Part shown: positions 16,002-24,133 of the stretch, in pieces | How positions within the stretch are numbered: the first letter of the stretch is position 1 | Layout: each line of letters opens with the position of its first letter | Assembly (NCBI RefSeq): GCF_023715415.1 | Contig: NZ_JAMBOB010000017.1 | Location: 1-62,950, forward strand | Length of the DNA stretch: 62,950 nucleotides | Origin: Neobacillus niacini | Lineage (GTDB): Bacteria; Bacillota; Bacilli; Bacillales; Cytobacillaceae | Direction: 5' to 3' | Program-made: the position numbers and the translations under genes | The notes under the pieces: model-generated | Seen by the model: only the letters and a program-made list of their open reading frames with translations | Databases searched by the model: none | Told to the model about the DNA's origin: nothing

Positions 16002-16070
16002 TTTCTGTATAAACTACAAAATTTAGTATCATAACCCATTATTGACAATGATACAAATTCTATACAGAAA
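16002..16070 (-). repeat. nested inverted repeat between rpsK and rpoA
   Basis: Outer arms TTTCTGTATA (16002-16011) and TATACAGAAA (16061-16070) are perfectly complementary over 10 bp. Inner arms GTATCAT (16026-16032) and ATGATAC (16048-16054) pair over 7 bp. The structure begins 2 nt after the rpsK stop and has no T-run. It could be an mRNA stability or processing element, or the site of a regulator. Confidence 0.6.
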
Positions 16071-16072
16071 AA

Positions 16073-16462
16073 TTAAACACGACGGCGTTTTGGTGGACGG
16101 CATCCGTTATGAGGAACAGGAGTAACGTCTTTAATTGCAGTTACTTCAAGACCTGCAGCTTGCAGCGCACGAATAGCAGCCTCACGACCAGCACCTGGTC
16201 CTTTAACTGTTACTTCTAGAGTTTTCATACCATGTTCGATAGATGTCTTAGCAGCCGTTTCAGCAGCCATTTGAGCTGCGAATGGAGTAGATTTACGAGA
16301 ACCTCTAAATCCAAGCGCACCAGCACTAGACCAAGAAATAGCATTACCATGAACATCAGTAATTGTTACGATTGTATTGTTAAATGTTGAACGGATATGT
16401 GCAATACCTTGTTCAATATTCTTTTTAACACGACGTTTACGTGTATTAGTTTTACGTGCCAT
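16073..16462 (-). CDS. rpsK: 30S ribosomal protein S11
   Basis: S11 is on the small-subunit platform and contacts the 690 and 790 loops of 16S rRNA near the E site. The 129-residue protein shows GIAHIRSTFNNTIVTITD and the basic C-terminal end PHNGCRPPKRRRV. AAGGAGG lies before the ATG. It is 21 bp after rpsM. Confidence 0.98.
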   Translation of the reverse strand: MARKTNTRKRRVKKNIEQGIAHIRSTFNNTIVTITDVHGNAISWSSAGALGFRGSRKSTPFAAQMAAETAAKTSIEHGMKTLEVTVKGPGAGREAAIRALQAAGLEVTAIKDVTPVPHNGCRPPKRRRV

Positions 16463-16483
16463 TTAAATAACCTCCTTTGCCGA

Positions 16484-16849
16484 TTACTTCTTCTTGTTCG
16501 CAACAGTCTTACGAGGACCTTTGCGTGTACGAGCGTTGTTTTTCGTGTTTTGTCCACGAACCGGTAAACCACGACGATGACGTAATCCGCGGTAGCAACC
16601 AATCTCCATTAAACGCTTAATGTTAAGAGAAATTTCACGGCGAAGGTCACCTTCAACTTTTAATTTGTCGATGATATCACGGATTTTGTTTAGTTCGTCT
16701 TCAGTTAAATCACGCACTCGAGTATCTTCAGAAACACCAGCATCTGCTAATACTTTTTGTGCAGTATTTTTACCAATACCATAAATGTAAGTTAAAGAGA
16801 TAACTACACGTTTTTCACGTGGAATATCTACACCAGCAATACGTGCCAT
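16484..16849 (-). CDS. rpsM: 30S ribosomal protein S13
   Basis: S13 forms inter-subunit bridges B1a/B1b and touches P-site tRNA with its basic tail (KGPRKTVANKKK). The 121-residue form starting MARIAGVDIPREKR at 16849 is chosen because AAGGAGGTG precedes that ATG; an upstream TTG frame of seven codons contains the ribosome site. It follows rpmJ by 23 bp. Confidence 0.98.
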   Translation of the reverse strand: MARIAGVDIPREKRVVISLTYIYGIGKNTAQKVLADAGVSEDTRVRDLTEDELNKIRDIIDKLKVEGDLRREISLNIKRLMEIGCYRGLRHRRGLPVRGQNTKNNARTRKGPRKTVANKKK

Positions 16850-16872
16850 AAATGAGCGCACCTCCTTCAAGA

Positions 16873-16986
16873 TTAACCTTGTTTTTGTTTATGTTTAGGG
16901 TTTTCACAGATAACCATGACTTTACCGCGTCTACGGATAACTTTGCACTTTTCGCAGATCGGTTTAACAGATGGTCTTACTTTCAT
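16873..16986 (-). CDS. rpmJ: 50S ribosomal protein L36 (zinc type)
   Basis: Short 37-residue gene between infA and rps[21 protein letters not shown], then [17 protein letters not shown]. It has the zinc-ribbon ligands Cys11, Cys14, Cys27 and His32, i.e. the C+ paralogue. AGGAGGTTAG precedes the ATG at 16986. L36 stabilises 23S rRNA folding near the base of the stalk. Confidence 0.97.
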
Positions 16987-17022
16987 TATCCTAACCTCCT
17001 TAGTAATACGGAGTGCAAGCAA

Positions 17023-17241
17023 TTATTTAAAGCGGTAAGTAATTCTTCCGCGTGTTAAGTCATATGGAGAAAGCTCGACAGTAACTTTGTCACCCGGAAG
17101 GATGCGAATGAAGTGCATTCGGATTTTACCAGAAACATGAGCTAGCACGGTATGACCATTTTCTAATTCTACCTTAAACATTGCATTTGGCAAAGTTTCA
17201 ATTACTTTACCTTCAATTTCAATTACATCATCTTTGGCCAT
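17023..17241 (-). CDS. infA: translation initiation factor IF-1
   Basis: IF-1 binds the 30S A site during initiation and enhances IF-2 and IF-3 action. The 72-residue protein is a single S1/OB fold (EGKVIETLPNAMFKVELENG, then VLAHVSGKIR and the RGRITYRFK end). GGGAG precedes the ATG. In B. subtilis it is preceded by map and a small KOW-domain gene; here both are missing as intact genes and only a map remnant remains upstream. Confidence 0.98.
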   Translation of the reverse strand: MAKDDVIEIEGKVIETLPNAMFKVELENGHTVLAHVSGKIRMHFIRILPGDKVTVELSPYDLTRGRITYRFK

Positions 17242-17396
17242 TAATTCGTCTCCCTTCTCATTTCAACTATTACATTCTAAAATGCAAAGCAAATACTTTT
17301 CTTTCGTACAAAACATTAGCAACCTTTTAATATTAACATAATGTTCTTCTTCTGTCCGCAAGTAAATTCTACATTAAATGGAATAACAATTTCCAC

Positions 17397-17505
17397 ATGT
17401 AAGTCTTGCCCAACTCTCGGTCCTACATACTCAGTACAATAGAAAAGCCATTTACATCCACATACTTTTGAAGTTTATTGAAGAGATGTTCGAGAGTCGA
17501 CCTAC
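17397..17505 (-). pseudogene. map: remnant of methionine aminopeptidase gene (map)
   Basis: In the 281-bp adk-infA gap, three minus-strand pieces in different frames match the middle of MetAP I in the right order. GRLSNIS is at 17502-17482, LQKYVDVNGFSIV at 17473-17435 and TEYVGPRVGQDLH at 17435-17397. Two frameshifts separate them. The conserved GHGVGQ has become GPRVGQ, losing the metal-binding/catalytic His. Upstream and downstream parts are deleted or unrecognisable. Position between adk and infA is exactly where map lies in relatives. The cell must carry another MetAP gene elsewhere. Confidence 0.8.
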
Positions 17506-17522
17506 GATTAAACTAATGGCCA

Positions 17523-18173
17523 TTAACGTAAGTCCCTAAGCAATTGCTCGATATCAGCAAATACTTTATTAATGTCCTGCTGTCCATCAATTGTACGAAG
17601 GTAGCCTTTTGTTTCATAGAAAGTAAGCAATGGTTCTTGTTGTTTGATATTAACGTCTAATCGATTTTGAACAGTTTCAGCATTATCATCTGCACGTTGG
17701 TAGAGCTCTCCACCACATTTATCGCAAACTCCCTCTTTTGCAGGAGGATTAAATTCTAAATGATATGTTGATCCACAATCTTTACAAATACGACGACCTG
17801 TCAAACGATCCATTAAAATACTTTTATCAACATTTATATTTATAACATAATCAATCTTTTTTTCTAAATCGGATAATAGACTTTCCAATGCTTCCGCTTG
17901 AGGTACTGTCCTAGGAAAGCCATCAAGTAAAAAGCCATTTTTACAGTCATCTTTACTTAACCGTTCACGAACAATGCCGATTGTTACTTCATCAGGAACA
18001 AGAGCGCCTTTGTCCATAAAAGACTTAGCTTCTAAACCTAGTTCTGTTCCTTCTTTCATCGCTGCACGGAACATATCTCCAGTAGAGATATGAGGGATGC
18101 CGTATTGTTCGACGATTTGTTCGGCTTGAGTACCTTTTCCGGCACCTGGAAGCCCCATTAATACTAAATTCAC
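17523..18173 (-). CDS. adk: adenylate kinase
   Basis: Catalyses ATP + AMP = 2 ADP. The 216-residue protein has the P-loop GLPGAGKGTQ (7-16), the AMP-binding domain (about 30-60), DGFPRT (84-89) and a zinc-carrying LID with Cys130, Cys133, Cys150 and Cys153, usual in Gram-positive enzymes. It lies 57 bp after secY in the spc cluster. The C terminus (QLLRDLR) is complete, so decay of the neighbouring map did not damage it. Confidence 0.97.
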   Translation of the reverse strand: MNLVLMGLPGAGKGTQAEQIVEQYGIPHISTGDMFRAAMKEGTELGLEAKSFMDKGALVPDEVTIGIVRERLSKDDCKNGFLLDGFPRTVPQAEALESLLSDLEKKIDYVININVDKSILMDRLTGRRICKDCGSTYHLEFNPPAKEGVCDKCGGELYQRADDNAETVQNRLDVNIKQQEPLLTFYETKGYLRTIDGQQDINKVFADIEQLLRDLR

Positions 18174-18198
18174 ACGTGTTCCCCCTCGTGCTATTTAT

Positions 18199-18227
18199 GG
18201 TTTCAGGGAACACAAGTCCCCAAAACC
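18199..18227 (-). other. intergenic hairpin between secY and adk
   Basis: Minus strand GGTTTTGGGGAC (18227-18216) pairs with GTTCCCTGAAACC (18211-18199) with a few mismatches. It starts 3 nt after the secY stop and lacks a T-run, so an mRNA processing or stability element is more likely than a terminator. Confidence 0.45.
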
Positions 18228-18230
18228 TAT

Positions 18231-19529
18231 TTATTTAATAAAGCCTTTATAATGACGTTTAACTAGCTGGGCTTCAAGCTGTTTCATCGTATCAAGTGCG
18301 ACACCGACGACGATTAATAAACTTGTTCCGCCAATTTGAGCCGATTGCGGTAAATTAGCCACATTAATAAAAATGATTGGCAAAATCGCAATTACGGTTA
18401 AGAAAAGCGCACCAACAAAAGTTAAACGATATAAGACGCGTGTTAAGTATTCCTGTGTACTCCTACCCGGTCTAATACCTGGAATATAACCGCTTTGCTT
18501 TTGTAAGTTTTCTGCAGCCTGTTCAGGATTAACCTGAATGAAAGCATAAAAGTACGTAAAGGCAATAATCAGTGCAGCATAAAGAGTCATTCCAATCGGA
18601 TGGGAATAATCAAATACTCTTGTAATCCAAAGGGTTACATCATTCGTTGGAAAGAATGAGGCTACCGTTCTTGGCGTTACAATAAAAGAAACTGCAAAGA
18701 TAACAGGAATTACACCAGCAGCATTAACTTTTAACGGCATATGCGTGGATTGTTGTGCACCTGCATTACGTCCATTTACAGACCGTTGTTTAGCATACTG
18801 AATAGGAATTTTTCTAATTGCCTGTTGGATAAAAATAGTACCTACAACAATCGCAATTACTGCTAGGAGAATTAAAACAACCGTAATAATACGAAGAAAT
18901 AATTGCTCACCAGCATTTTCAAACTGCTGTACATAAATCTGATTAACGGTATTAGGAATACTTGCAACGATACCTGCAAAGATAATGATGGAAATACCAT
19001 TTCCAACACCCTTTTCGGTAATTTGCTCACCTAACCACATTAAAAAGGCAGTACCAGCAGTTAACACAACTGCAATCAACAAGTAAGTACCGATCCCAGG
19101 ATTTTTAATCAATTGTCCGCTTGCCATACTATTAAATCCGTATGACATTCCTAAGGCTTGAATAAAGCCAAGAACAATTGTGAAATATCGAGTAAACTGA
19201 GCTAACTTTCGACGTCCAGCATCTCCTTGCTTTGACCATTCCGTAAATTTCGGAACTACATCCATCTGTAAAAGCTGAATAATAATGGAAGCAGTAATGT
19301 AAGGCATAATACCCATAGCAAGAATGGAGAAGTTTTGCAACGCTCCACCGCCAAAGGTATTTAAAATTCCGAATACACTTAATTTATCTTGTGCTGCCAA
19401 TATTTCAGCATTTACATTAGGAACAGGAATAAAACTGCCTAGTCGAAATACGATTAACATTAAAAGAGTGAAGATAATCTTTCTTCTAATTTCAGCCACG
19501 CGCATAAAATTGGAGATTGTCTGGAACAT
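18231..19529 (-). CDS. secY: preprotein translocase subunit SecY
   Basis: SecY is the channel of the Sec translocon in the cytoplasmic membrane, working with SecE (also in this window), SecG and SecA. The 432-residue protein has ten hydrophobic segments and family blocks FNILAMG-type plug region (FSILAMGIMPYITASIIIQL is its equivalent) and IGMTLYAALIIAFTYFYAF. The conserved loop AENLQKQSGYIPGIRPG is present. Its ATG overlaps the rplO stop (TAATG), giving translational coupling. Confidence 0.97.
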   Translation of the reverse strand: MFQTISNFMRVAEIRRKIIFTLLMLIVFRLGSFIPVPNVNAEILAAQDKLSVFGILNTFGGGALQNFSILAMGIMPYITASIIIQLLQMDVVPKFTEWSKQGDAGRRKLAQFTRYFTIVLGFIQALGMSYGFNSMASGQLIKNPGIGTYLLIAVVLTAGTAFLMWLGEQITEKGVGNGISIIIFAGIVASIPNTVNQIYVQQFENAGEQLFLRIITVVLILLAVIAIVVGTIFIQQAIRKIPIQYAKQRSVNGRNAGAQQSTHMPLKVNAAGVIPVIFAVSFIVTPRTVASFFPTNDVTLWITRVFDYSHPIGMTLYAALIIAFTYFYAFIQVNPEQAAENLQKQSGYIPGIRPGRSTQEYLTRVLYRLTFVGALFLTVIAILPIIFINVANLPQSAQIGGTSLLIVVGVALDTMKQLEAQLVKRHYKGFIK

Positions 19530-19969
19530 TAGATCACCTCAGTAGTTCCACCTACAGCTTCAATTGCTTCTTTGGCGGTAGAGGAGAATTTATGAGCTTT
19601 TACAGTAAGTTTTTTCTCTACGTTCCCTTTTGCAAGAATCTTAATTCCTGCTTTTTCGTTCTTAACTACACCAGTTTCAATTAGAAGTTCTGGAGTAACT
19701 TCTGTACCCTCTTCAAACTGATTAAGAACATCAAGGTTTACAATTGCATATTCCTTACGGCTGATATTAGTAAAACCACGTTTTGGTAAACGACGGAATA
19801 AAGGTGTTTGACCACCCTCGAATCCAAGACGGACACCGCCGCCGGAACGAGCATTTTGACCTTTATGACCTTTACCAGCAGTTTTACCTTGTCCAGAACC
19901 GATACCGCGTCCTAAACGTTTACGTTCTTTACGAGAACCTTCAGCAGGCTTTAGTTCATGAAGTTTCAT
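19529..19969 (-). CDS. rplO: 50S ribosomal protein L15
   Basis: L15 is a late-assembly protein of the large subunit. The 146-residue protein has the Gly/Lys/Arg-rich N-terminal extension (RKERKRLGRGIGSGQGKTAG) that threads through 23S rRNA, and a C-terminal globular half. GGAGGTG precedes the ATG. It is 32 bp after rpmD and overlaps secY by one base. Confidence 0.97.
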   Translation of the reverse strand: MKLHELKPAEGSRKERKRLGRGIGSGQGKTAGKGHKGQNARSGGGVRLGFEGGQTPLFRRLPKRGFTNISRKEYAIVNLDVLNQFEEGTEVTPELLIETGVVKNEKAGIKILAKGNVEKKLTVKAHKFSSTAKEAIEAVGGTTEVI

Positions 19970-20001
19970 ATTGGCACCTCCTTATGAAAGAAAACAATCT
20001 A

Positions 20002-20184
20002 TTATTGTTCTTTTACTGATACAAGGTGAGCAACTTTTGTAATCATACCGCGAATTGCAGCATTATCTTGATGCTCAACTGTTTGATTTAATTTACGTAA
20101 ACCTAGAGCAGTAACTGTCGCGCGTTGGTCTTCAGGACGACCAATTACGCTGCGGTTGAGGGTAATTAATAGTTTGTTTGCCAT
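20002..20184 (-). CDS. rpmD: 50S ribosomal protein L30
   Basis: A 60-residue protein (starts MANKLLITLNRSVIGRPEDQ, ends ITKVAHLVSVKEQ) with the GLRKLNQTVEHQD block typical of bacterial L30. GGAGGG precedes the ATG at 20184. It lies 13 bp after rpsE. Confidence 0.97.
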   Translation of the reverse strand: MANKLLITLNRSVIGRPEDQRATVTALGLRKLNQTVEHQDNAAIRGMITKVAHLVSVKEQ

Positions 20185-20197
20185 TTGATTTCCCTCC

Positions 20198-20701
20198 TTA
20201 TCCTAGCAGTTCTTCTACTGATTTACCACGTAACTTAGCTACGTCTTCAGCACGTTTTAGTTGTTTTAGACCATCGATCGTTGCACGTACCATATTAATT
20301 GGAGTGTTAGTCCCTAAAGATTTAGAAAGGATATCTCCTACTCCGCCTAATTCAAGAACAGCACGGACTGGACCGCCAGCAATAACTCCTGTACCTTCAG
20401 AAGCAGGCTTTAGAAGAATCTGACCAGCACCAAAACGTCCAATAACTTGGTGAGGAACAGTAGTTCCAACCATTGGTACTTCGATTAAGTTCTTCTTAGC
20501 ATCTTCGATTGCTTTACGAATCGCATCTGGTACTTCTTGAGCTTTACCAGTACCGAAACCAACATGACCGTTTTTATCTCCAACTACTACTAGAGCAGTG
20601 AAGCGAAAACGACGACCACCCTTAACAACTTTCGCTACACGGTTAACCGTTACAACGCGTTCTTCTAGTTCAAGTTTGTTTGGATCAATACGACGTATCA
20701 T
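20198..20701 (-). CDS. rpsE: 30S ribosomal protein S5
   Basis: S5 helps form the mRNA entry channel and affects decoding accuracy. The 167-residue protein has a dsRNA-binding-like N-terminal domain (VNRVAKVVKGGRRFRFTALV, about 19-38) and a C-terminal domain with GAGQILLKPASEGTG. The loop residues near VKGGRRF, where spectinomycin-resistance changes usually occur, appear normal. GGAGGG precedes the ATG. Confidence 0.97.
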   Translation of the reverse strand: MIRRIDPNKLELEERVVTVNRVAKVVKGGRRFRFTALVVVGDKNGHVGFGTGKAQEVPDAIRKAIEDAKKNLIEVPMVGTTVPHQVIGRFGAGQILLKPASEGTGVIAGGPVRAVLELGGVGDILSKSLGTNTPINMVRATIDGLKQLKRAEDVAKLRGKSVEELLG

Positions 20702-20723
20702 TTATGTGTCCCTCCTTTGTCTA

Positions 20724-21086
20724 TTAAAATTGTAAGCCGTTTTCACGGGCTGCATCAGCTAGTGCTTGGATACGTCCATGGTAAAGGTATCCTCCACGGT
20801 CAAAAACAACAGCAGTGATACCTTTTTCTACCGCACGTTTAGCGACTAATTCTCCGACCAACTTAGCTGCTTCAACATTACTTGTAGATTCAAGGTTAAG
20901 ATCTTTTTCCATAGTAGAAGCACTTGCTAATGTAACTCCACTCATGTCATCGATTAATTGAGCATATAGATGCTTGTTAGAACGGAACACATTTAGACGT
21001 GGACGAGCTGCAGTACCGCTAAGTTTCGCACGAACACGAGCATGTCTCTTCTTGCGACTAGCATTTTTGTCAAGCTTCGTAATCAT
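20724..21086 (-). CDS. rplR: 50S ribosomal protein L18
   Basis: L18 binds 5S rRNA with L5 in the central protuberance. The 120-residue protein has a basic N terminus (KNASRKKRHARVRAKLSGT) and the FDRGGYLYHGRIQALADAAR C-terminal block. GGAGTGA precedes the ATG; it is 32 bp after rplF. Confidence 0.97.
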   Translation of the reverse strand: MITKLDKNASRKKRHARVRAKLSGTAARPRLNVFRSNKHLYAQLIDDMSGVTLASASTMEKDLNLESTSNVEAAKLVGELVAKRAVEKGITAVVFDRGGYLYHGRIQALADAARENGLQF

Positions 21087-21118
21087 TTACGTCACTCCTT
21101 TCGTTTACCTATGCGGCA

Positions 21119-21655
21119 TTACTTACCTGTTTTACCTTCTTTACGACGAACAGCTTCGCCTTCGTAACGAATTCCTTTGCCTTTATAAGGCTCTGGAGGA
21201 CGAACTTGACGAATATTGGCTGCTAATGCGCCAACACGTTCTTTGTCAGTACCTGTAATCGTAATTTTAGTATTAGTAGGTACTTCTACTTGAAGACCAA
21301 TTTCAGGTTCAATCTCAACTGGGTGAGAATATCCAACGTTTAATACAAGCTTGCTACCTTGCTTTTGGGCACGGTATCCAACCCCGATTAATTCTAATTT
21401 TCTTTCAAAGCCCTTAGAAACACCTTCAACCATGTTCGCAATTAGAGCACGAGTAGTACCGTGCAATGCGCGATGTTCTTTCACATCAGATGGACGAGTG
21501 ATTGTAACTAGGTTTTCTTCGATTTTAATTTCGATATCTGGATTAAAAGAGCGAGTAAGTTCGCCTTTTGGTCCTTTAACAGTAACGGTACTGTTGTTTA
21601 AAGTAACCGTAACTCCTGCAGGGATTTCAATAGGTTTTTTTCCTACGCGAGACAT
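21119..21655 (-). CDS. rplF: 50S ribosomal protein L6
   Basis: L6 sits near the sarcin-ricin loop and factor-binding site. The 178-residue protein (from MSRVGKKPIEIPAGV) has two similar alpha/beta domains and the C-terminal PPEPYKGKGIRYEGE signature. The ATG at 21655 follows GGAGGTG; a TTG five codons upstream would include that ribosome site. Confidence 0.97.
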   Translation of the reverse strand: MSRVGKKPIEIPAGVTVTLNNSTVTVKGPKGELTRSFNPDIEIKIEENLVTITRPSDVKEHRALHGTTRALIANMVEGVSKGFERKLELIGVGYRAQKQGSKLVLNVGYSHPVEIEPEIGLQVEVPTNTKITITGTDKERVGALAANIRQVRPPEPYKGKGIRYEGEAVRRKEGKTGK

Positions 21656-21686
21656 TAAGTGCACCTCCATTCATTCAGAAACTCTA

Positions 21687-22085
21687 TTACCAAACGTAAG
21701 CTAATACTTCTCCGCCAACTTGTTTTGAACGAGCTTCTTTATCAGTTATAACACCATTTGAAGTTGATACTAGTGCGATACCAAGACCGTTAAGGACACG
21801 TGGTACCTCAGTAGATTTTGCATAAACTCTAAGTCCAGGCTTGCTTATGCGCTTAAGACCTGTGATAACACGTTCATTATTAGAACCGTACTTCAAGAAG
21901 ATACGGATAATACCTTGTTTGTTGTCTTCGATAAATTCTACATCACGAACGAAGCCTTCACGCTTTAAGATTTCAGCGATTTCTTTCTTGATATTAGAAG
22001 CAGGCACTTCTAACTTTTCGTGACGCACCATATTCGCATTACGAATGCGAGTAAGCATATCAGCAATCGGATCTGTCATGACCAT
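21687..22085 (-). CDS. rpsH: 30S ribosomal protein S8
   Basis: S8 binds helix 21 of 16S rRNA in the central domain. The 132-residue protein starts MVMTDPIADMLTRIRNAN, the same as in B. subtilis, and ends with the STSNGVITDKEARSK-type loop and GGEVLAYVW. AAGGAGGT precedes the ATG. Confidence 0.97.
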   Translation of the reverse strand: MVMTDPIADMLTRIRNANMVRHEKLEVPASNIKKEIAEILKREGFVRDVEFIEDNKQGIIRIFLKYGSNNERVITGLKRISKPGLRVYAKSTEVPRVLNGLGIALVSTSNGVITDKEARSKQVGGEVLAYVW

Positions 22086-22114
22086 TATTTTTACCTCCTT
22101 CCCAGACTTGGGTT

Positions 22115-22300
22115 TTACCAGCTAGCTTTTTTGACACCAGGAATTTGTCCCTTGTATGCTAATTCACGGAAACAAATACGGCAAAGCTTAAATTTACGGT
22201 ATACAGAGTGCGGACGGCCGCAACGTTCACAGCGAGTGTACTCTTGTACCGGGTATTTAGGCGTGCGCTTTTGTTTCGCAATCATTGACTTTTTAGCCAC
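22115..22300 (-). CDS. rpsN: 30S ribosomal protein S14 type Z (zinc)
   Basis: The 61-residue zinc form of S14, with Cys24, Cys27, Cys40 and Cys43 (CERCGRP and CRICFREL). It assembles in the 30S head. GGGAGG precedes the ATG. In Bacillus a zinc-free S14 paralogue may exist elsewhere and be induced under zinc shortage. Confidence 0.97.
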   Translation of the reverse strand: MAKKSMIAKQKRTPKYPVQEYTRCERCGRPHSVYRKFKLCRICFRELAYKGQIPGVKKASW

Positions 22301-22324
22301 GTTTTCGCCTCCCTTATTTAGCGA

Positions 22325-22864
22325 TTACTTTTGGAATGGCATTCCAAATTGTGTTAACAGTTCACGTGCTTCTTCATCAGTGTTAGCAGTCGTTACGATA
22401 ACGATATCCATCCCACGAACTTTGCTAACCTTATCGTAATCAATTTCAGGGAAGATTAATTGTTCTTTAACACCCAAAGTATAATTACCGCGACCATCGA
22501 ATGATTTCTTAGAAACACCACGGAAGTCACGAACACGAGGTAAAGAAACAGAAACTAATTTATCCAAGAATTGATACATGCGCTCACCGCGAAGTGTAAC
22601 TTTTGCACCGATTGGCATACCTTCACGAAGACGGAAGCCAGCGATTGATTTCTTAGCACGAGTTATAACAGGTTTTTGTCCTGTGATTGTTGCTAGTTCT
22701 TCAACAGCATTATCTAAAGCTTTAGCGTTTGCTACTGCATCACCAACACCCATGTTAATAACAATCTTATCAAGTTGAGGAACTTGCATTACTGATTTAT
22801 AGTTGAACTTGCTCATTAGAGCAGGAGTAACTTCTTTTACAAACTTTTCTTTTAGGCGGTTCAC
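22325..22864 (-). CDS. rplE: 50S ribosomal protein L5
   Basis: L5 joins 5S rRNA to the central protuberance and contacts P-site tRNA and S13. The 179-residue protein has KIVINMGVGDAVANAK and GMDIVIVTTANTDEEA near the end. AGGGAGG precedes the ATG. It lies 28 bp after rplX. Confidence 0.97.
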   Translation of the reverse strand: MNRLKEKFVKEVTPALMSKFNYKSVMQVPQLDKIVINMGVGDAVANAKALDNAVEELATITGQKPVITRAKKSIAGFRLREGMPIGAKVTLRGERMYQFLDKLVSVSLPRVRDFRGVSKKSFDGRGNYTLGVKEQLIFPEIDYDKVSKVRGMDIVIVTTANTDEEARELLTQFGMPFQK

Positions 22865-22892
22865 TTATTGTACCTCCCTTCTAAATTTTAGA

Positions 22893-23201
22893 CTATTTAT
22901 CTAATACTTCACCGGATTTTGCTACGCGTACCTTTTTGCCATCAACCGTTGTGTACCCTACACGAGTTGGGTTACCAGACTTAGGGTCGATAGGCATAAC
23001 GTTTGATACATGAATTGGTGCCTCAAAGCTCATAATTCCGCCTTGTGGATTCACTTGAGAAGGTTTAGCGTGTTTTTTCACGATATTTACACCTTCTACT
23101 AGTACACGGCTATCTTTAGGATAGGCTGCTAGGATTACTCCTGTTTTGCCCTTATCCTTACCGGAGATAACTCTTACTTTGTCACCTTTTTTAACATGCA
23201 T
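22893..23201 (-). CDS. rplX: 50S ribosomal protein L24
   Basis: L24 starts large-subunit assembly by binding the 5' end of 23S rRNA. The 102-residue protein begins MHVKKGDKVRVISGKDKGK, a KOW motif. The ATG at 23201 follows AAGGAGGTG. An in-frame extension of eight codons upstream would contain that site and is rejected. Confidence 0.97.
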   Translation of the reverse strand: MHVKKGDKVRVISGKDKGKTGVILAAYPKDSRVLVEGVNIVKKHAKPSQVNPQGGIMSFEAPIHVSNVMPIDPKSGNPTRVGYTTVDGKKVRVAKSGEVLDK

Positions 23202-23236
23202 TCGTAAGCACCTCCTTAAAGGCAATTGAATTTAAA

Positions 23237-23605
23237 TTATAGTACTTCTGGAGCCAAGGAAACGATTTTCATAAAGTTGTTATCGCGAAGTTCACGAGCA
23301 ACTGGTCCGAAGATACGAGTTCCACGTGGGCTCTTATCATCCTTGATAATTACACATGCGTTTTCATCGAAACGAATGTATGATCCATCAGGTCGACGAG
23401 CACCGCTTTTCGTACGAACGATAACGGCCTTAACAACGTCACCCTTTTTAACAACGCCACCAGGTGTTGCTTGTTTCACTGTACATACGATAACATCACC
23501 GATACCCGCAGTTTTACGGCCTGAACCACCAAGAACTTTAATGGTAAGTACCTCACGAGCACCAGAGTTATCAGCAACTTTTAAACGTGATTCTTGTTGA
23601 ATCAT
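23237..23605 (-). CDS. rplN: 50S ribosomal protein L14
   Basis: L14 lies at the subunit interface (bridges B5/B8) and is the docking site of silencing factor RsfS. The 122-residue protein starts MIQQESRLKVADNSGAREVL and contains the RRPDGSYIRFDENA block and terminal SLAPEVL. AGGGAGG precedes the ATG. Confidence 0.97.
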   Translation of the reverse strand: MIQQESRLKVADNSGAREVLTIKVLGGSGRKTAGIGDVIVCTVKQATPGGVVKKGDVVKAVIVRTKSGARRPDGSYIRFDENACVIIKDDKSPRGTRIFGPVARELRDNNFMKIVSLAPEVL

Positions 23606-23645
23606 GTGTGTAACCTCCCTTCGGAATGATGCTTAATCCGAACAA

Positions 23646-23909
23646 TTAAATAATAACTGCTTTTTCTGTAACTTCAACTAAACGGAAACGCTTAGTAGCT
23701 GAAAGCGGACGAGTTTCCATGATACGTACGATATCGCCGATTTTTGCTTCATTTTGCTCATCATGAGCTTTAAACTTTTTAGAGTACTTAACGCGTTTAC
23801 CGTAAAGAGGATGCTTTTTGTACGTTTCGACTAAAACAGTGATAGTTTTATCCATTTTGTCAGAAACAACACGTCCAGTGTAAACTTTGCGTTGGTTACG
23901 TTCACTCAT
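23646..23909 (-). CDS. rpsQ: 30S ribosomal protein S17
   Basis: S17 is a primary 16S-binding protein with an OB fold. The 87-residue protein shows RKVYTGRVVSDKMDKTITVL (6-25) and the basic loop HPLYGKRVKYSKKFKAHD. GAGGAGG precedes the ATG. It follows rpmC by 23 bp. Confidence 0.97.
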   Translation of the reverse strand: MSERNQRKVYTGRVVSDKMDKTITVLVETYKKHPLYGKRVKYSKKFKAHDEQNEAKIGDIVRIMETRPLSATKRFRLVEVTEKAVII

Positions 23910-23932
23910 TATGTGAACCTCCTCTCGGGTTT

Positions 23933-24133
23933 TTACTTGTTAACGCTGATTTCTCTCTCACGAATCACAGTTTTCATACGAGCAATCGCTTTGCGTACTT
24001 CACGAATGCGAGCTGTATTTTCAAGTTGACCTGTCGCTAATTGGAAGCGAAGGTTGAAAAGCTCTTCTTTTAAAGATTTAACTTTTTGTTCAATTTCGGC
24101 AGTGGTAAGGTCTTTAATTTCATTAGCTCTCAT
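23933..24133 (-). CDS. rpmC: 50S ribosomal protein L29
   Basis: L29 lies beside the exit tunnel and helps dock trigger factor and SRP. The 66-residue form from the ATG at 24133 (MRANEIKDLTTAEIEQ) matches the family length and has GGTGGTG upstream. Its start overlaps the 3' end of rplP by 11 nt, so translation is probably coupled. A start eight codons upstream is unlikely. Confidence 0.96.
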   Translation of the reverse strand: MRANEIKDLTTAEIEQKVKSLKEELFNLRFQLATGQLENTARIREVRKAIARMKTVIREREISVNK

